The notes below the pieces were generated by a model that saw only the letters and a list, made by a program, of their open reading frames with translations, had not been told where the DNA came from and ran no database searches. The position numbers and the translations under genes are program-made. Positions 5,320 to 13,082 of a stretch of 17,661 nt of DNA are shown here, in pieces. Position 1 is the stretch's first letter; each line of letters begins with the position of its first letter. The DNA is from GWE2-40-63 sp050251815 (GTDB taxonomy: Bacteria > Bacteroidota > Bacteroidia > Bacteroidales > SZUA-534): NCBI GenBank assembly GCA_050251815.1, contig JBFWMB010000083.1:1-17661 (forward strand), read 5' to 3'.

Positions 5320-6258
5320 ATGAAGTTAATGCTATGCAGCCTCCTTTTAGGGATAGGGACCAGTATAAGTGCCCAGACATTAACCCGCGATGCCTATGTG
5401 GCACAATACAGCGATTGGGCAGTGGCCGAAATGAAACGGACCGGGATTCCGGCCAGTATTACCCTGGCCCAGGGTATCCTCGAATCGAATAACGGAAACA
5501 GTACCCTGGCGGTAAAAGCAAACAACCATTTTGGCATTAAATGTCATAAGGATTGGACCGGACGTACGTTTATTCACGACGATGATCGTCCCAACGAATG
5601 TTTTCGCCGGTATCGTTCGGCTTATGAATCGTTTAAAGACCATTCCGAATTTTTAACGCGGCATCAGCGCTATGCGTTTTTGTTTGAGTACGAAGTTACC
5701 GATTATAAAAACTGGGCGCAGGGGCTGAAAAAAGCGGGCTATGCCACGCATCCCAAATACGATAAGCTGTTAATTAAGATTATTGAAGAAAATAAACTGT
5801 ATCGTTTCGATGATAAGAAATACAAACCGGAGAAATTCCTGGCCGAACGGGCACAAAACTACCTCCCGATTGATATTGACGATTACGAAATCAACCCGTT
5901 TGGAAACGATATCCAAACCTACAACCGGATTGATTATGTGGTGGCCAAACCCGGCGATACCCATCTTTCGCTGGCTGAAAAATATGAAATGATGCCCTGG
6001 CAGATTCTCAAATACAACGAACTGGATTCGGGGCGCGAAATAAAGCCGGGCATGCGCATTTACCTGCAGCCCAAGCGTCGCAAAGCCGATGTAATTCACA
6101 AGCATCACATAGTGCAGGAGGGTGAGGACATGTATTCCATTTCGCAGGAATATGGCATTAAACTAAAGCATTTGTACCGGCTTAACAACATGGAACCGGG
6201 CACAACCCCCGAAGTGGGACAAGAGTTATCGCTCCGGAAACGAATCAGGGAAAAATAA
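5320..6258 (+). CDS. Secreted glucosaminidase (GH73-type) with two LysM domains
   Basis: This is a 312-residue exported peptidoglycan hydrolase. Residues 1-18 form a signal peptide ending in SISA. Residues 25-163 form a glucosaminidase domain: ITLAQGILESNNGNS carries the catalytic Glu55, followed by N-N-H-F-G-I-K-C (68-75) and Y-R-S-A-Y-E-S-F-K-D-H (98-108). It would cleave the N-acetylglucosaminyl-beta-1,4-N-acetylmuramoyl bond. Two LysM domains follow at about 204-250 and 262-307 and would anchor it to peptidoglycan glycan chains. The ATG at 5320 is chosen because it puts the signal peptide at the N-terminus; the frame is open upstream only to a TTG. It converges on fmt with 14 bp between stops and no clear terminator. 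Confidence 0.92.
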   Translation: MKLMLCSLLLGIGTSISAQTLTRDAYVAQYSDWAVAEMKRTGIPASITLAQGILESNNGNSTLAVKANNHFGIKCHKDWTGRTFIHDDDRPNECFRRYRSAYESFKDHSEFLTRHQRYAFLFEYEVTDYKNWAQGLKKAGYATHPKYDKLLIKIIEENKLYRFDDKKYKPEKFLAERAQNYLPIDIDDYEINPFGNDIQTYNRIDYVVAKPGDTHLSLAEKYEMMPWQILKYNELDSGREIKPGMRIYLQPKRRKADVIHKHHIVQEGEDMYSISQEYGIKLKHLYRLNNMEPGTTPEVGQELSLRKRIREK

Positions 6259-6272
6259 ACCGGACCAGACGC

Positions 6273-7241
6273 TTACAGCTTTAGTTTAAGCTGGTCGGCC
6301 TGGGGCATTCCACGCAGCATATCGGCAATGGGCATCCGCTTTTTTCCGGAAAGTTGTACTTCGTGCAAATGGATATAGCCATCGATAACGACTACTTTAA
6401 GTTGCGTTTTGTTTTCGATAAGCAGGGTTCCGGGTTCCAGATTATGCGGGAGGTTTTCAAAGGTTGATTGGTATATTTTAAACGGGAGCAAGGAACCGTC
6501 GGGTTTTTGGAATTCACTCCAGGCTGCCGGGTGGGGGCTTAGGCCACGGATTAAATTGTGAATATCGAAGCCTGAAACTTCCCAGTTTACCCTGCAATCG
6601 TCTTTGAATAGTTTGGGCGCCTGTTTCAGCCGGTTTTCAGCGATCTGTGACTGCGGAATTTCCTGATAGTTTTTATCGATTACTGCCTGAACGGTTTTCA
6701 CCATAAGTTTTGCTCCCAGGTGCATCAATTGGTCGTGAATTTGGCCGGCGGTATCGTTTGGACCAATGGGAATGGCTTCCTGAAAAAGAATGTTCCCGGT
6801 ATCAATTTCGTGTTTTAAAAAAAAGGTGGTAACCCCGGTTTTTTGTTCGCCATTTATTATTGCCCAGTTAATGGGCGCAGCTCCCCGATAATGAGGAAGC
6901 AAAGAACCGTGCAGGTTGATGGAACCTAAGGGAGGCATGTTCCACACGCTTTCGGGCAGCATCCGGAAAGCAACAATTACATTCAAATGGGCATTCAGCT
7001 GACGCAATGCTTCGAGAAAAGCGGGATTTTTCAGCTTTTCGGGTTGTAGTACCGGAAGCCCTTGCTGTTCGGCGTATTTTTTAACTGCCGACTGTTGGAG
7101 TTTTTGCCCGCGGCCGGCGGGTTTGTCGCTGGCTGTTACCACACCAACCACCTGGTAACCATTTTCGACCAGAGCTCTTAAACTCTCAACGGCAAAGTCG
7201 GGTGTTCCCATAAATACGATTCTGAACTCAGCTTTATTCAT
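6273..7241 (-). CDS. fmt: Methionyl-tRNA formyltransferase
   Basis: This 322-residue enzyme transfers the formyl group of 10-formyltetrahydrofolate to methionyl-tRNA(fMet), making the initiator tRNA for translation. The N-terminal catalytic domain begins RIVFMGTPDFA. The catalytic triad is visible as Asn109 and His111 in S-I-N-L-H-G-S, with Asp147 in E-I-D-T-G-N-I. The SLLPHYRGAAPINWAI signature (113-128) is present. The C-terminal tRNA-binding domain (about 205-320) has N-L-I-R-G-L-S-P-H-P-A-A-W. Length and motifs are normal. It has its own -7 promoter element 29 bp upstream and is separated from the GH16-repeat gene by a terminator. It appears to be monocistronic within this window. Confidence 0.96.
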   Translation of the reverse strand: MNKAEFRIVFMGTPDFAVESLRALVENGYQVVGVVTASDKPAGRGQKLQQSAVKKYAEQQGLPVLQPEKLKNPAFLEALRQLNAHLNVIVAFRMLPESVWNMPPLGSINLHGSLLPHYRGAAPINWAIINGEQKTGVTTFFLKHEIDTGNILFQEAIPIGPNDTAGQIHDQLMHLGAKLMVKTVQAVIDKNYQEIPQSQIAENRLKQAPKLFKDDCRVNWEVSGFDIHNLIRGLSPHPAAWSEFQKPDGSLLPFKIYQSTFENLPHNLEPGTLLIENKTQLKVVVIDGYIHLHEVQLSGKKRMPIADMLRGMPQADQLKLKL

Positions 7242-7269
7242 AGTGCTTCGGTTTTGTTTTTTTGTGGTG

Positions 7270-7277
7270 CAAAACTA
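7270..7277 (-). promoter_or_regulatory. fmt promoter -7 element
   Basis: On the minus strand TAGTTTTG matches TAnnTTTG exactly. It lies between the terminator of the upstream gene (7310-7335) and the fmt start at 7241, predicting a leader of about 22 nt. No clear -33 TTTG is seen. Confidence 0.45.
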
Positions 7278-7309
7278 TTTATTTTCGCCGAGTTTAGCCC
7301 CATGGGAAT

Positions 7310-7335
7310 AAAAAAAGCTGCACCGGGCAGCTTTT
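7310..7335 (-). terminator. Terminator of the kinase/GH16-repeat unit
   Basis: AAAAGCTGC (7313-7321) and GCAGCTTTT (7327-7335) are perfect 9-bp inverted arms with a 5-base loop. On the minus strand seven T residues follow (complement of 7310-7316). It lies 13 bp past the stop codon of the GH16-repeat gene and upstream of the fmt promoter. Confidence 0.8.
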
Positions 7336-7347
7336 AATTTCGTTATA

Positions 7348-9420
7348 TTAATGGGTTTTTTCATAACATCGTATCCAGTCAATCTCCATGGAAGCCGGTA
7401 GGTTTTCAGGGTTTGCTTTATTGGCAATTCCTGCCGAAAACAAGAGGTATAAAGGTTCGTTGGGAACTCCTTGTGTAGTTGAAAACACTTCGGTATTGTT
7501 TATTTTCCAGGTTATTTTTTCGGGAGTCCATTCCATGGTGTAAATATAATATCCTTTGGTGAAACTGCTTGCGTTTACCGAAGTGCTGATTTTTTTAGCA
7601 CTTTTGGGGTTTTGTGCATCGCCATAATGCGTCGCCAGCTGCATTTTGTTCCGCTTGCTCATGTTGAATTTGAGCACATCAATTTCGGGAAGGATTTTCT
7701 CTCCCTTCAACCAAAATGCCTGATACACCGGATAAGCATCGGAGAGTTTTATTTTGGCTTCGAACTTTCCGTAAAGTTGCCTGAAACTGTGCGCTGAACT
7801 TAACATGCCCGAAGTATAGTCAAAGTCCTGTTCCGAAAATCCGTGAACCGGATGCCAGACTTTGCCCCGGGCTTTTTCATTGCGGGTAACCAGTTTCAGT
7901 GTGGTTCCGTTCAGTTCCACGTTTTGGTTGTCGGTGTAATATTGCTTGTCGCCGGCCATCACATAACGATCGTTTAGCAGCATTTTACCCCAAAAGAAAG
8001 AGTTCATCCACCGGGTTTCGTCCACCGTACCCTGATTGAAATCGTCTTCGAACGTTAATTTCCAGGCTTTGAGTGCATCAAACTTAGTGGAGTCTTTAAC
8101 TTTAAAATACCAACTTATGGATTCGCTTTTTTGCAGGGCTTCAAACTCCTGTTCTTTTTGGTAATCGTCGGTTTTTTTCCACTTGTCTTTGTCGAGCAGG
8201 TAGTTTTTCTGGTTAATAAAAGCTTCGGAATTTATTTCCTGTTCAAGGGTTTGGTATTCGTTTAACAGCTCAGAACCTTCGGTTTCAATAAAAGCCTGGT
8301 ACGATTTTGATGCTTTGAATTTTTCCCAGAACTTAATGGGCTCACTGTTTTTAAGCTGCTTGTATTCCTGTTCTTTGGCAAAAGTTTCGGTATTGGTGTA
8401 GGTTAGCGATTTTAAGGTTTCCTGGTATTCCGCCGACTGTAAATAGGCTCCCAGCTCTTCAAACTGCTTTAGTTCGTCCGATTCTTTAAAGCTCAGGTAT
8501 TGATTTAACTGTGGTGAATTGGCAAATTTTAAATAGCTTTTAATTTTTGCGTCTTTTTTTAGTTTCTCAAATTGCTGTTCCTTAGTGTATTCTTCGGTGT
8601 TGGCAAATTGCAATTGCCTGAGTTTGGTTTTGTAATCGTCGGAGTTTAAGTATTCATTAAGGGCTTCATACTCAACCAAAGGGGTGGGTTTTTCCGCTTC
8701 ATCCTTGTTTTTCAGTTTTTGGTAGGCTTTAACCTCGGGATTGGAGCGTAGTTGTTTTAAGAGTTGCTTTTTTGCGATTTCATTTTTCAACTGTTCCTGT
8801 AACTCCGCTTTTAAGTTCTTTAACGCATCGGAGCTAACAAAAGCTTCCAATTCGTTGTAAGTAGCCAGAAATTCCGAATCGTGCAGTTCGTTGTATATTT
8901 TTAATTCCTTACTGTTTTTGATTTTATAATAGCTGGTAAGGGCTTTTGATTTTTTTAGCTGTTTGTATTGTTTTTGTTTATCGTGTTCGGCTTTTAGCTG
9001 CTGGTTCAGTTGCAACAGGTATTCTTTATGCTCGTTGCCTTCGAACTGGCGTTGCAGTTCATGGTATTTTGCCAGGTTATCGGAATCGTTTATCGATAAA
9101 AAGCGCTGGTAGTCATTCGACTGCAATACGTTGAAATAGTTGACTATACGTTTGTCTTTTTTTAATTGCTGAAACTTTTGTTCTTTCTGAAAGCCGTCGG
9201 ATTTTTTATAATCGAGTTCGATTATGTTTTTTTTGTTGGTTTTAAAGGCCTCAGATTCGACTAGTTCCTTAAGCTCGTAGTACGATTTTAATTCAGGACT
9301 TTCAGCAAACTCCAAAAGTTTTTGGTATTCTTCGACCAGGGCATTGTGTGCCGATTCAATTTTTTCTGTCGAAGGGATTAGCCCCAGGGATGCACGTATT
9401 GAAAAACTAAAATTTGCCAT
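7348..9420 (-). CDS. Repeat protein with C-terminal GH16-like domain, acid/base residue lost
   Basis: This 690-residue protein has no signal peptide, so it is probably cytoplasmic. Residues 30-453 consist of about five full and two partial copies of a 57-73-residue, Lys/Glu/Gln/Tyr-rich, probably helical repeat. Each copy starts with a KEQxYxxLKK-type motif (78, 147, 216, 279, 348, 421), followed by (I/L)xxYxK and a D/E-rich Y..L segment. Residues about 455-687 form a GH16-like beta-sandwich (F-E-D-D-F, Y-T-S-G-M-L-S-S, Y-G-K-F-E-A-K-I, T-M-E-W-T, I-D-W-I-R). The GH16 active-site motif ExDxxE reads E579-I-D581-V-L-K584: nucleophile and assisting Asp are kept, but the general acid/base Glu is Lys. 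Hydrolysis is therefore doubtful and a glycan-binding role is plausible. It lies 31 bp downstream of a histidine kinase on the same strand. Confidence 0.8.
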   Translation of the reverse strand: MANFSFSIRASLGLIPSTEKIESAHNALVEEYQKLLEFAESPELKSYYELKELVESEAFKTNKKNIIELDYKKSDGFQKEQKFQQLKKDKRIVNYFNVLQSNDYQRFLSINDSDNLAKYHELQRQFEGNEHKEYLLQLNQQLKAEHDKQKQYKQLKKSKALTSYYKIKNSKELKIYNELHDSEFLATYNELEAFVSSDALKNLKAELQEQLKNEIAKKQLLKQLRSNPEVKAYQKLKNKDEAEKPTPLVEYEALNEYLNSDDYKTKLRQLQFANTEEYTKEQQFEKLKKDAKIKSYLKFANSPQLNQYLSFKESDELKQFEELGAYLQSAEYQETLKSLTYTNTETFAKEQEYKQLKNSEPIKFWEKFKASKSYQAFIETEGSELLNEYQTLEQEINSEAFINQKNYLLDKDKWKKTDDYQKEQEFEALQKSESISWYFKVKDSTKFDALKAWKLTFEDDFNQGTVDETRWMNSFFWGKMLLNDRYVMAGDKQYYTDNQNVELNGTTLKLVTRNEKARGKVWHPVHGFSEQDFDYTSGMLSSAHSFRQLYGKFEAKIKLSDAYPVYQAFWLKGEKILPEIDVLKFNMSKRNKMQLATHYGDAQNPKSAKKISTSVNASSFTKGYYIYTMEWTPEKITWKINNTEVFSTTQGVPNEPLYLLFSAGIANKANPENLPASMEIDWIRCYEKTH

Positions 9421-9451
9421 ATAATTACCAAATGTTTATACAAAGTTAATA

Positions 9452-10657
9452 TTAAAGTGCTTTAGGCAAGGTAAAATAAAAGGTTGTTTCTTTGTTTACT
9501 TCACTTTCGGCCCAAATTTCACCACCATTTTTTAAAACAAACTCTTTGCAAATAATAAGTCCCAGTCCGGTTCCCGGTGCGTCTTCCTGCGAAAGATGCT
9601 GTTTCATATCAATCTTAAATAAGCGGTTTAACAGTTCGGGCTCAATTCCTTTTCCATTATCGGTAACTTTTAATTGAAGCATGTCGCCATCTTCTTTTGC
9701 TTCAATACGAACCAAACCATTTTTTGGGGTAAACTTTAATGCATTCGACAGTAAATTCCTAAAAATAGTTTTTACCATATCCACATCGATGTAAGCATGT
9801 AAGTGTTTCTCAATGGATGTTTCAACGTTAATCTGGTTTTGGCTGGCGTTTACATCGAGCAATTCAACTACTTCATTTACAATTTCGCTTATATTGGCCC
9901 GTTTAAAGCTGATTTTTAAACTTCCGGTTTGTGATTTAGCCCATTGCAATAAATTTTCGAGTAGGTTAAAAGCTCCCCGCGAGTATTTGTTTATTTGCTT
10001 AATGTATTCATGCGCTTGTTCGGGAGCAATTTTTTCCTGTTTCTGAATTAGTAAATCGGAAATGCTGATTACGGTACTAAACGGGTTTTTTAAATCGTGA
10101 GCTATAATGGTGAAAAACTTATCTTTTGTAGCATTAATGTCTTCCAATTGTTTTTTTTGCGTCTTGATATTCTCTTTTTCTTCTTCAAGGGCAAATTTGC
10201 TGCGTTGAATCTCAAGCGTTCGTTTGGTAAGTTTTTCTTCCAGAATATTATAGTCGCGTAAGCGTTTAATTAGCGAAACCAGTACATTTTTCCATAGTTC
10301 GGGGCGTTGCTGGGTTACCTGGTTAAAGGTGCTTTGTTTTAACTCCAGTAGTTTGCTATCGCGAATGGCAGTAACGGTAGCTGAACGCACGGCACTGTCG
10401 ATGAGTGAATATTCGCCAAAAAACTGCTTATTGTTAAGTGTAGTAAAAATATAATCGTTATCGTGAATCTGTACCGAACCTTCAATAATAACATACATGG
10501 CATTTCCAATATCGCCTTTTTTAAAAAGTGCGTCATCTTTTTTAAGGTGAACTTCGGTCATACTTTTAACAAACTCCATTAAAATGGAATCATCAAAAGC
10601 AGAGAAAATTTCAACTTCTTTTAGGAGAAATAAAACTTCGTTATTTAAGGTGCTCAT
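9452..10657 (-). CDS. Soluble histidine kinase with N-terminal cyclic-nucleotide-binding domain
   Basis: The protein has 401 residues and no membrane segments. Residues 18-132 form a cNMP-binding (Crp/CAP-type) domain. G60 and F80-G81-E82 to R91-S-A-T-V form the phosphate-binding cassette with its Glu and Arg, so nucleotide binding is possible. A coiled coil (about 136-178) leads to HisKA with F-F-T-I-I-A-H187-D-L-K-N-P. HATPase_c follows with the N box N301-L-L-S-N305, G1 D333-N-G-K-G-I and G2 G362-T-G-L-G-L. There is no receiver or output domain, so it must signal to a separate response regulator not seen in this window. A promoter lies upstream at 10696-10726. The GH16-repeat gene follows after 31 bp with no terminator, suggesting co-transcription. 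Confidence 0.92.
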   Translation of the reverse strand: MSTLNNEVLFLLKEVEIFSAFDDSILMEFVKSMTEVHLKKDDALFKKGDIGNAMYVIIEGSVQIHDNDYIFTTLNNKQFFGEYSLIDSAVRSATVTAIRDSKLLELKQSTFNQVTQQRPELWKNVLVSLIKRLRDYNILEEKLTKRTLEIQRSKFALEEEKENIKTQKKQLEDINATKDKFFTIIAHDLKNPFSTVISISDLLIQKQEKIAPEQAHEYIKQINKYSRGAFNLLENLLQWAKSQTGSLKISFKRANISEIVNEVVELLDVNASQNQINVETSIEKHLHAYIDVDMVKTIFRNLLSNALKFTPKNGLVRIEAKEDGDMLQLKVTDNGKGIEPELLNRLFKIDMKQHLSQEDAPGTGLGLIICKEFVLKNGGEIWAESEVNKETTFYFTLPKAL

Positions 10658-10695
10658 TACAAAAAATTTGCATGAAATGTTTTTCGATTTGTGTA

Positions 10696-10726
10696 CTAAG
10701 ATAATTGTAAATATGAAGTTTTCAAA
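10696..10726 (-). promoter_or_regulatory. Promoter of the cNMP histidine kinase unit
   Basis: On the minus strand TTTG (complement of 10723-10726) is followed after 19 bp by TATCTTAG (complement of 10696-10703). That is one mismatch from TAnnTTTG. Transcription would start near 10689, about 32 bp before the kinase ATG. Confidence 0.5.
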
Positions 10727-10795
10727 GTATGGGTGAAGCTCTTTTATTCATTTTTTTTAATATTTAGCATTTCTGGTTTATTTTTATAAAACGAT

Positions 10796-10809
10796 AACTT
10801 ATATAAGTT
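10796..10809. promoter_or_regulatory. 14-bp perfect palindrome
   Basis: AACTTATATAAGTT is its own reverse complement and lies midway between the divergent kinase and branching-enzyme genes, upstream of both. It is a candidate dimeric regulator site. Its AT-rich content lowers the significance. Confidence 0.3.
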
Positions 10810-11036
10810 GTTGTTTGTTAGTAGTATGGATTATAATGAGGGGTAAAGATAAATTTTAACGACGGCAACAATTTTAATTCGGGTTAAACGAAAAAATGAA
10901 CGATTCTTCGTGTTCCTGGTACTTTGCTTAAACCGGCTTTAACGATGCGGGATTCTTTTAACGAATAATGTAGCTAATTCAGCCTGCAATCGAACTAATT
11001 TTTCTATTTTTATGGAGAATTCATAAAAGGAATAAC

Positions 11037-13079
11037 ATGAAAACCCCAACAATAGTTACTCAGGATAATTGGCTTACACCTTATAAAGATGTGATAAAAA
11101 AACGCATGGATAAAGCCTTAGCTAAGAAGAGTGAACTTTTGCAGAAAAAACACCGCCACCTGGCCGATTTTGCGAATGGCTATTTTTCGTTTGGATGTTT
11201 TTACGAAAACGATCAACTGATTTTTCGGGACTGGATGCCTAATGCCACCGCACTTTATCTGTTAGGCCCTTTTTCAAATTGGCAGCCTGATGAACGATTT
11301 GCTTTTTCCAAATTGGATCATGGCGTTTGGGAATTGCGTTTAAAAAAAGGGATAGTAAACCATCAGGATTTGTATAAGTTCAAGGTTTATTGGGATGGAG
11401 GACAGGGTGAAAGAATTCCGGCCTGGGCCCGACGGGTTGTTCAGGATGAAAATACAAAAATATTTTCGGCTCAGGTTTGGCTGCCTGAACAGGAATATCA
11501 CTGGCAGCATTCGCTAAAAAATATGAACCAGGCACCCCTAATCTACGAGGCTCATATTGGAATGGCCGGAGAGGATGAAAAAGTAACTACCTATAAGGAA
11601 TTTAAAGAGCAGGTGTTGCCCCGCATAGTAACCTTGGGTTATAATACCATTCAGTTGATGGCCATTCAGGAACATCCGTATTATGGCTCGTTTGGCTACC
11701 ATGTCAGTAGTTTTTTTGCAGCAAGTTCCCGTTTTGGAACTCCCGAAGAGCTTAAAGCACTTATTGATGAAGCCCACAAACACGGAATTCGTGTTATTAT
11801 GGATTTGGTTCATTCCCATGCGGTAAAAAACGAGGTTGAAGGGCTGGGTAATTACGATGGAACCCGTTACCAGTTTTTTCATGAAGGATCACGGGGTGAG
11901 CATCCCGCCTGGGATTCGTATTGTTTTAATTATGGAAAAAATGAAGTATTGCATTTTCTTCTTTCCAATGTGAAATTTTGGATTGAAGAATACCATTTCG
12001 ATGGCTTCCGTTTCGATGGTATTACCAGCATGTTGTATTTTGATCATGGATTGGGGCGCGATTTTACCAGTTACGACCATTATTTTGATGGGGGACAAGA
12101 CGAAGATGCTATTGTGTATTTAACCCTGGCAAACCAATTATTGAAAGAATTGAATCCTAATGCCCTCAGTATTGCTGAAGAAATGAGTGGTTATCCGGGA
12201 TTAGCTGCTCCGGTGGAATGGGGTGGCATGGGTTTTTCGCACCGACTGGCTATGGGAATTCCTGACTTCTGGATTAAAACACTGAAAGAAACAAAAGACG
12301 AAGACTGGGATTTGGGTAAAATTTACCATGAATTGACTTCAAAAAGAGACGAAGAACTCGTTATTTCGTACACCGAATCGCATGACCAGGCTTTGGTTGG
12401 TGATAAAACCATTGCTTTTCGCTTGATGGATAAAGAGATGTATTTTCACATGTTGATCGACGATTCCAACCTGATTATTGATCGGGGAATAGCCTTGCAC
12501 AAAATGATTCGTTTGGCAACTGCTGTTTCTGCCGGTGGAGGTTACCTGAATTTTATGGGGAATGAATTCGGGCATCCCGAATGGATTGATTTTCCCCGTG
12601 AAGGAAATAACTGGTCGTTTAAATATGCTACCCGTCAATGGAGCCTGGTGGATAGGGAAGATTTGAAATACCGTTACCTGAATGAATTTGATAAAGCCAT
12701 GGTTCAATTAATTGCTTCCAAAAAACTATTAACCATATTCCCTTTTTATCCGCAAAAAGTTGACAATGGAGATAAAGTGCTGGCTTTTTCGCGTTCCGAT
12801 CTAATTTTTGTGTTTAATTTTCATTCAACCAAAAGTTACACCGACTATGGCATTGAAGTGCCTGAAGGAAGATACAAATATATTATGGGAACTGATGAAC
12901 TTCAGTTTGGAGGCTTTGGCCGACTCGATGAAACGCAGTCATTTATATCGCTGCCCATAGAAAACGAAAATAAAAAACACCAGATTAAACTTTATTTGCC
13001 TGCACGTACAGCGCTTGTACTTGAAAAAATACCAGTGCCTAAAGTTTATCAACGGCTGGGTTTATTGAAGAAGAAATAA
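11037..13079 (+). CDS. glgB: 1,4-alpha-glucan branching enzyme, eukaryotic type (GH13_8)
   Basis: This 680-residue cytoplasmic enzyme cuts alpha-1,4-glucan and rejoins the piece by an alpha-1,6 bond, making branch points in glycogen. Residues about 55-150 form a CBM48 domain (F-R-D-W-M-P-N-A, G-P-F-S-N-W). The GH13 barrel follows, with D256-L-V-H-S-H, the nucleophile D327 in G-F-R-F-D-G-I-T-S-M, the acid/base E381 in I-A-E-E-M-S-G, and D450 in T-E-S-H-D-Q. A C-terminal beta domain ends the chain. YEAHIGMAGEDEKV, YNTIQLMAIQEHPYYGSFGYHV and GEHPAWDSYCFNYG match the eukaryotic-type enzymes rather than the classic E. coli GlgB. I use glgB functionally. It is first in an operon with the next gene. 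Confidence 0.9.
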   Translation: MKTPTIVTQDNWLTPYKDVIKKRMDKALAKKSELLQKKHRHLADFANGYFSFGCFYENDQLIFRDWMPNATALYLLGPFSNWQPDERFAFSKLDHGVWELRLKKGIVNHQDLYKFKVYWDGGQGERIPAWARRVVQDENTKIFSAQVWLPEQEYHWQHSLKNMNQAPLIYEAHIGMAGEDEKVTTYKEFKEQVLPRIVTLGYNTIQLMAIQEHPYYGSFGYHVSSFFAASSRFGTPEELKALIDEAHKHGIRVIMDLVHSHAVKNEVEGLGNYDGTRYQFFHEGSRGEHPAWDSYCFNYGKNEVLHFLLSNVKFWIEEYHFDGFRFDGITSMLYFDHGLGRDFTSYDHYFDGGQDEDAIVYLTLANQLLKELNPNALSIAEEMSGYPGLAAPVEWGGMGFSHRLAMGIPDFWIKTLKETKDEDWDLGKIYHELTSKRDEELVISYTESHDQALVGDKTIAFRLMDKEMYFHMLIDDSNLIIDRGIALHKMIRLATAVSAGGGYLNFMGNEFGHPEWIDFPREGNNWSFKYATRQWSLVDREDLKYRYLNEFDKAMVQLIASKKLLTIFPFYPQKVDNGDKVLAFSRSDLIFVFNFHSTKSYTDYGIEVPEGRYKYIMGTDELQFGGFGRLDETQSFISLPIENENKKHQIKLYLPARTALVLEKIPVPKVYQRLGLLKKK

Positions 13080-13082
13080 CGT

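Larger units (their letters stand above)
10658..11036. other. Divergent intergenic region between the kinase and branching-enzyme operons
   Basis: This 379-bp AT-rich gap has no gene. It contains the kinase promoter (10696-10726) and a 14-bp perfect palindrome (10796-10809). Near the branching-enzyme start, TATTTTTA (11005-11012) is a one-mismatch -7 element without a clear -33. A weak Shine-Dalgarno-like AAAGGA lies eleven to twelve bases before the ATG at 11037. Shared control of the two divergent units is possible but unproven. Confidence 0.5.
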
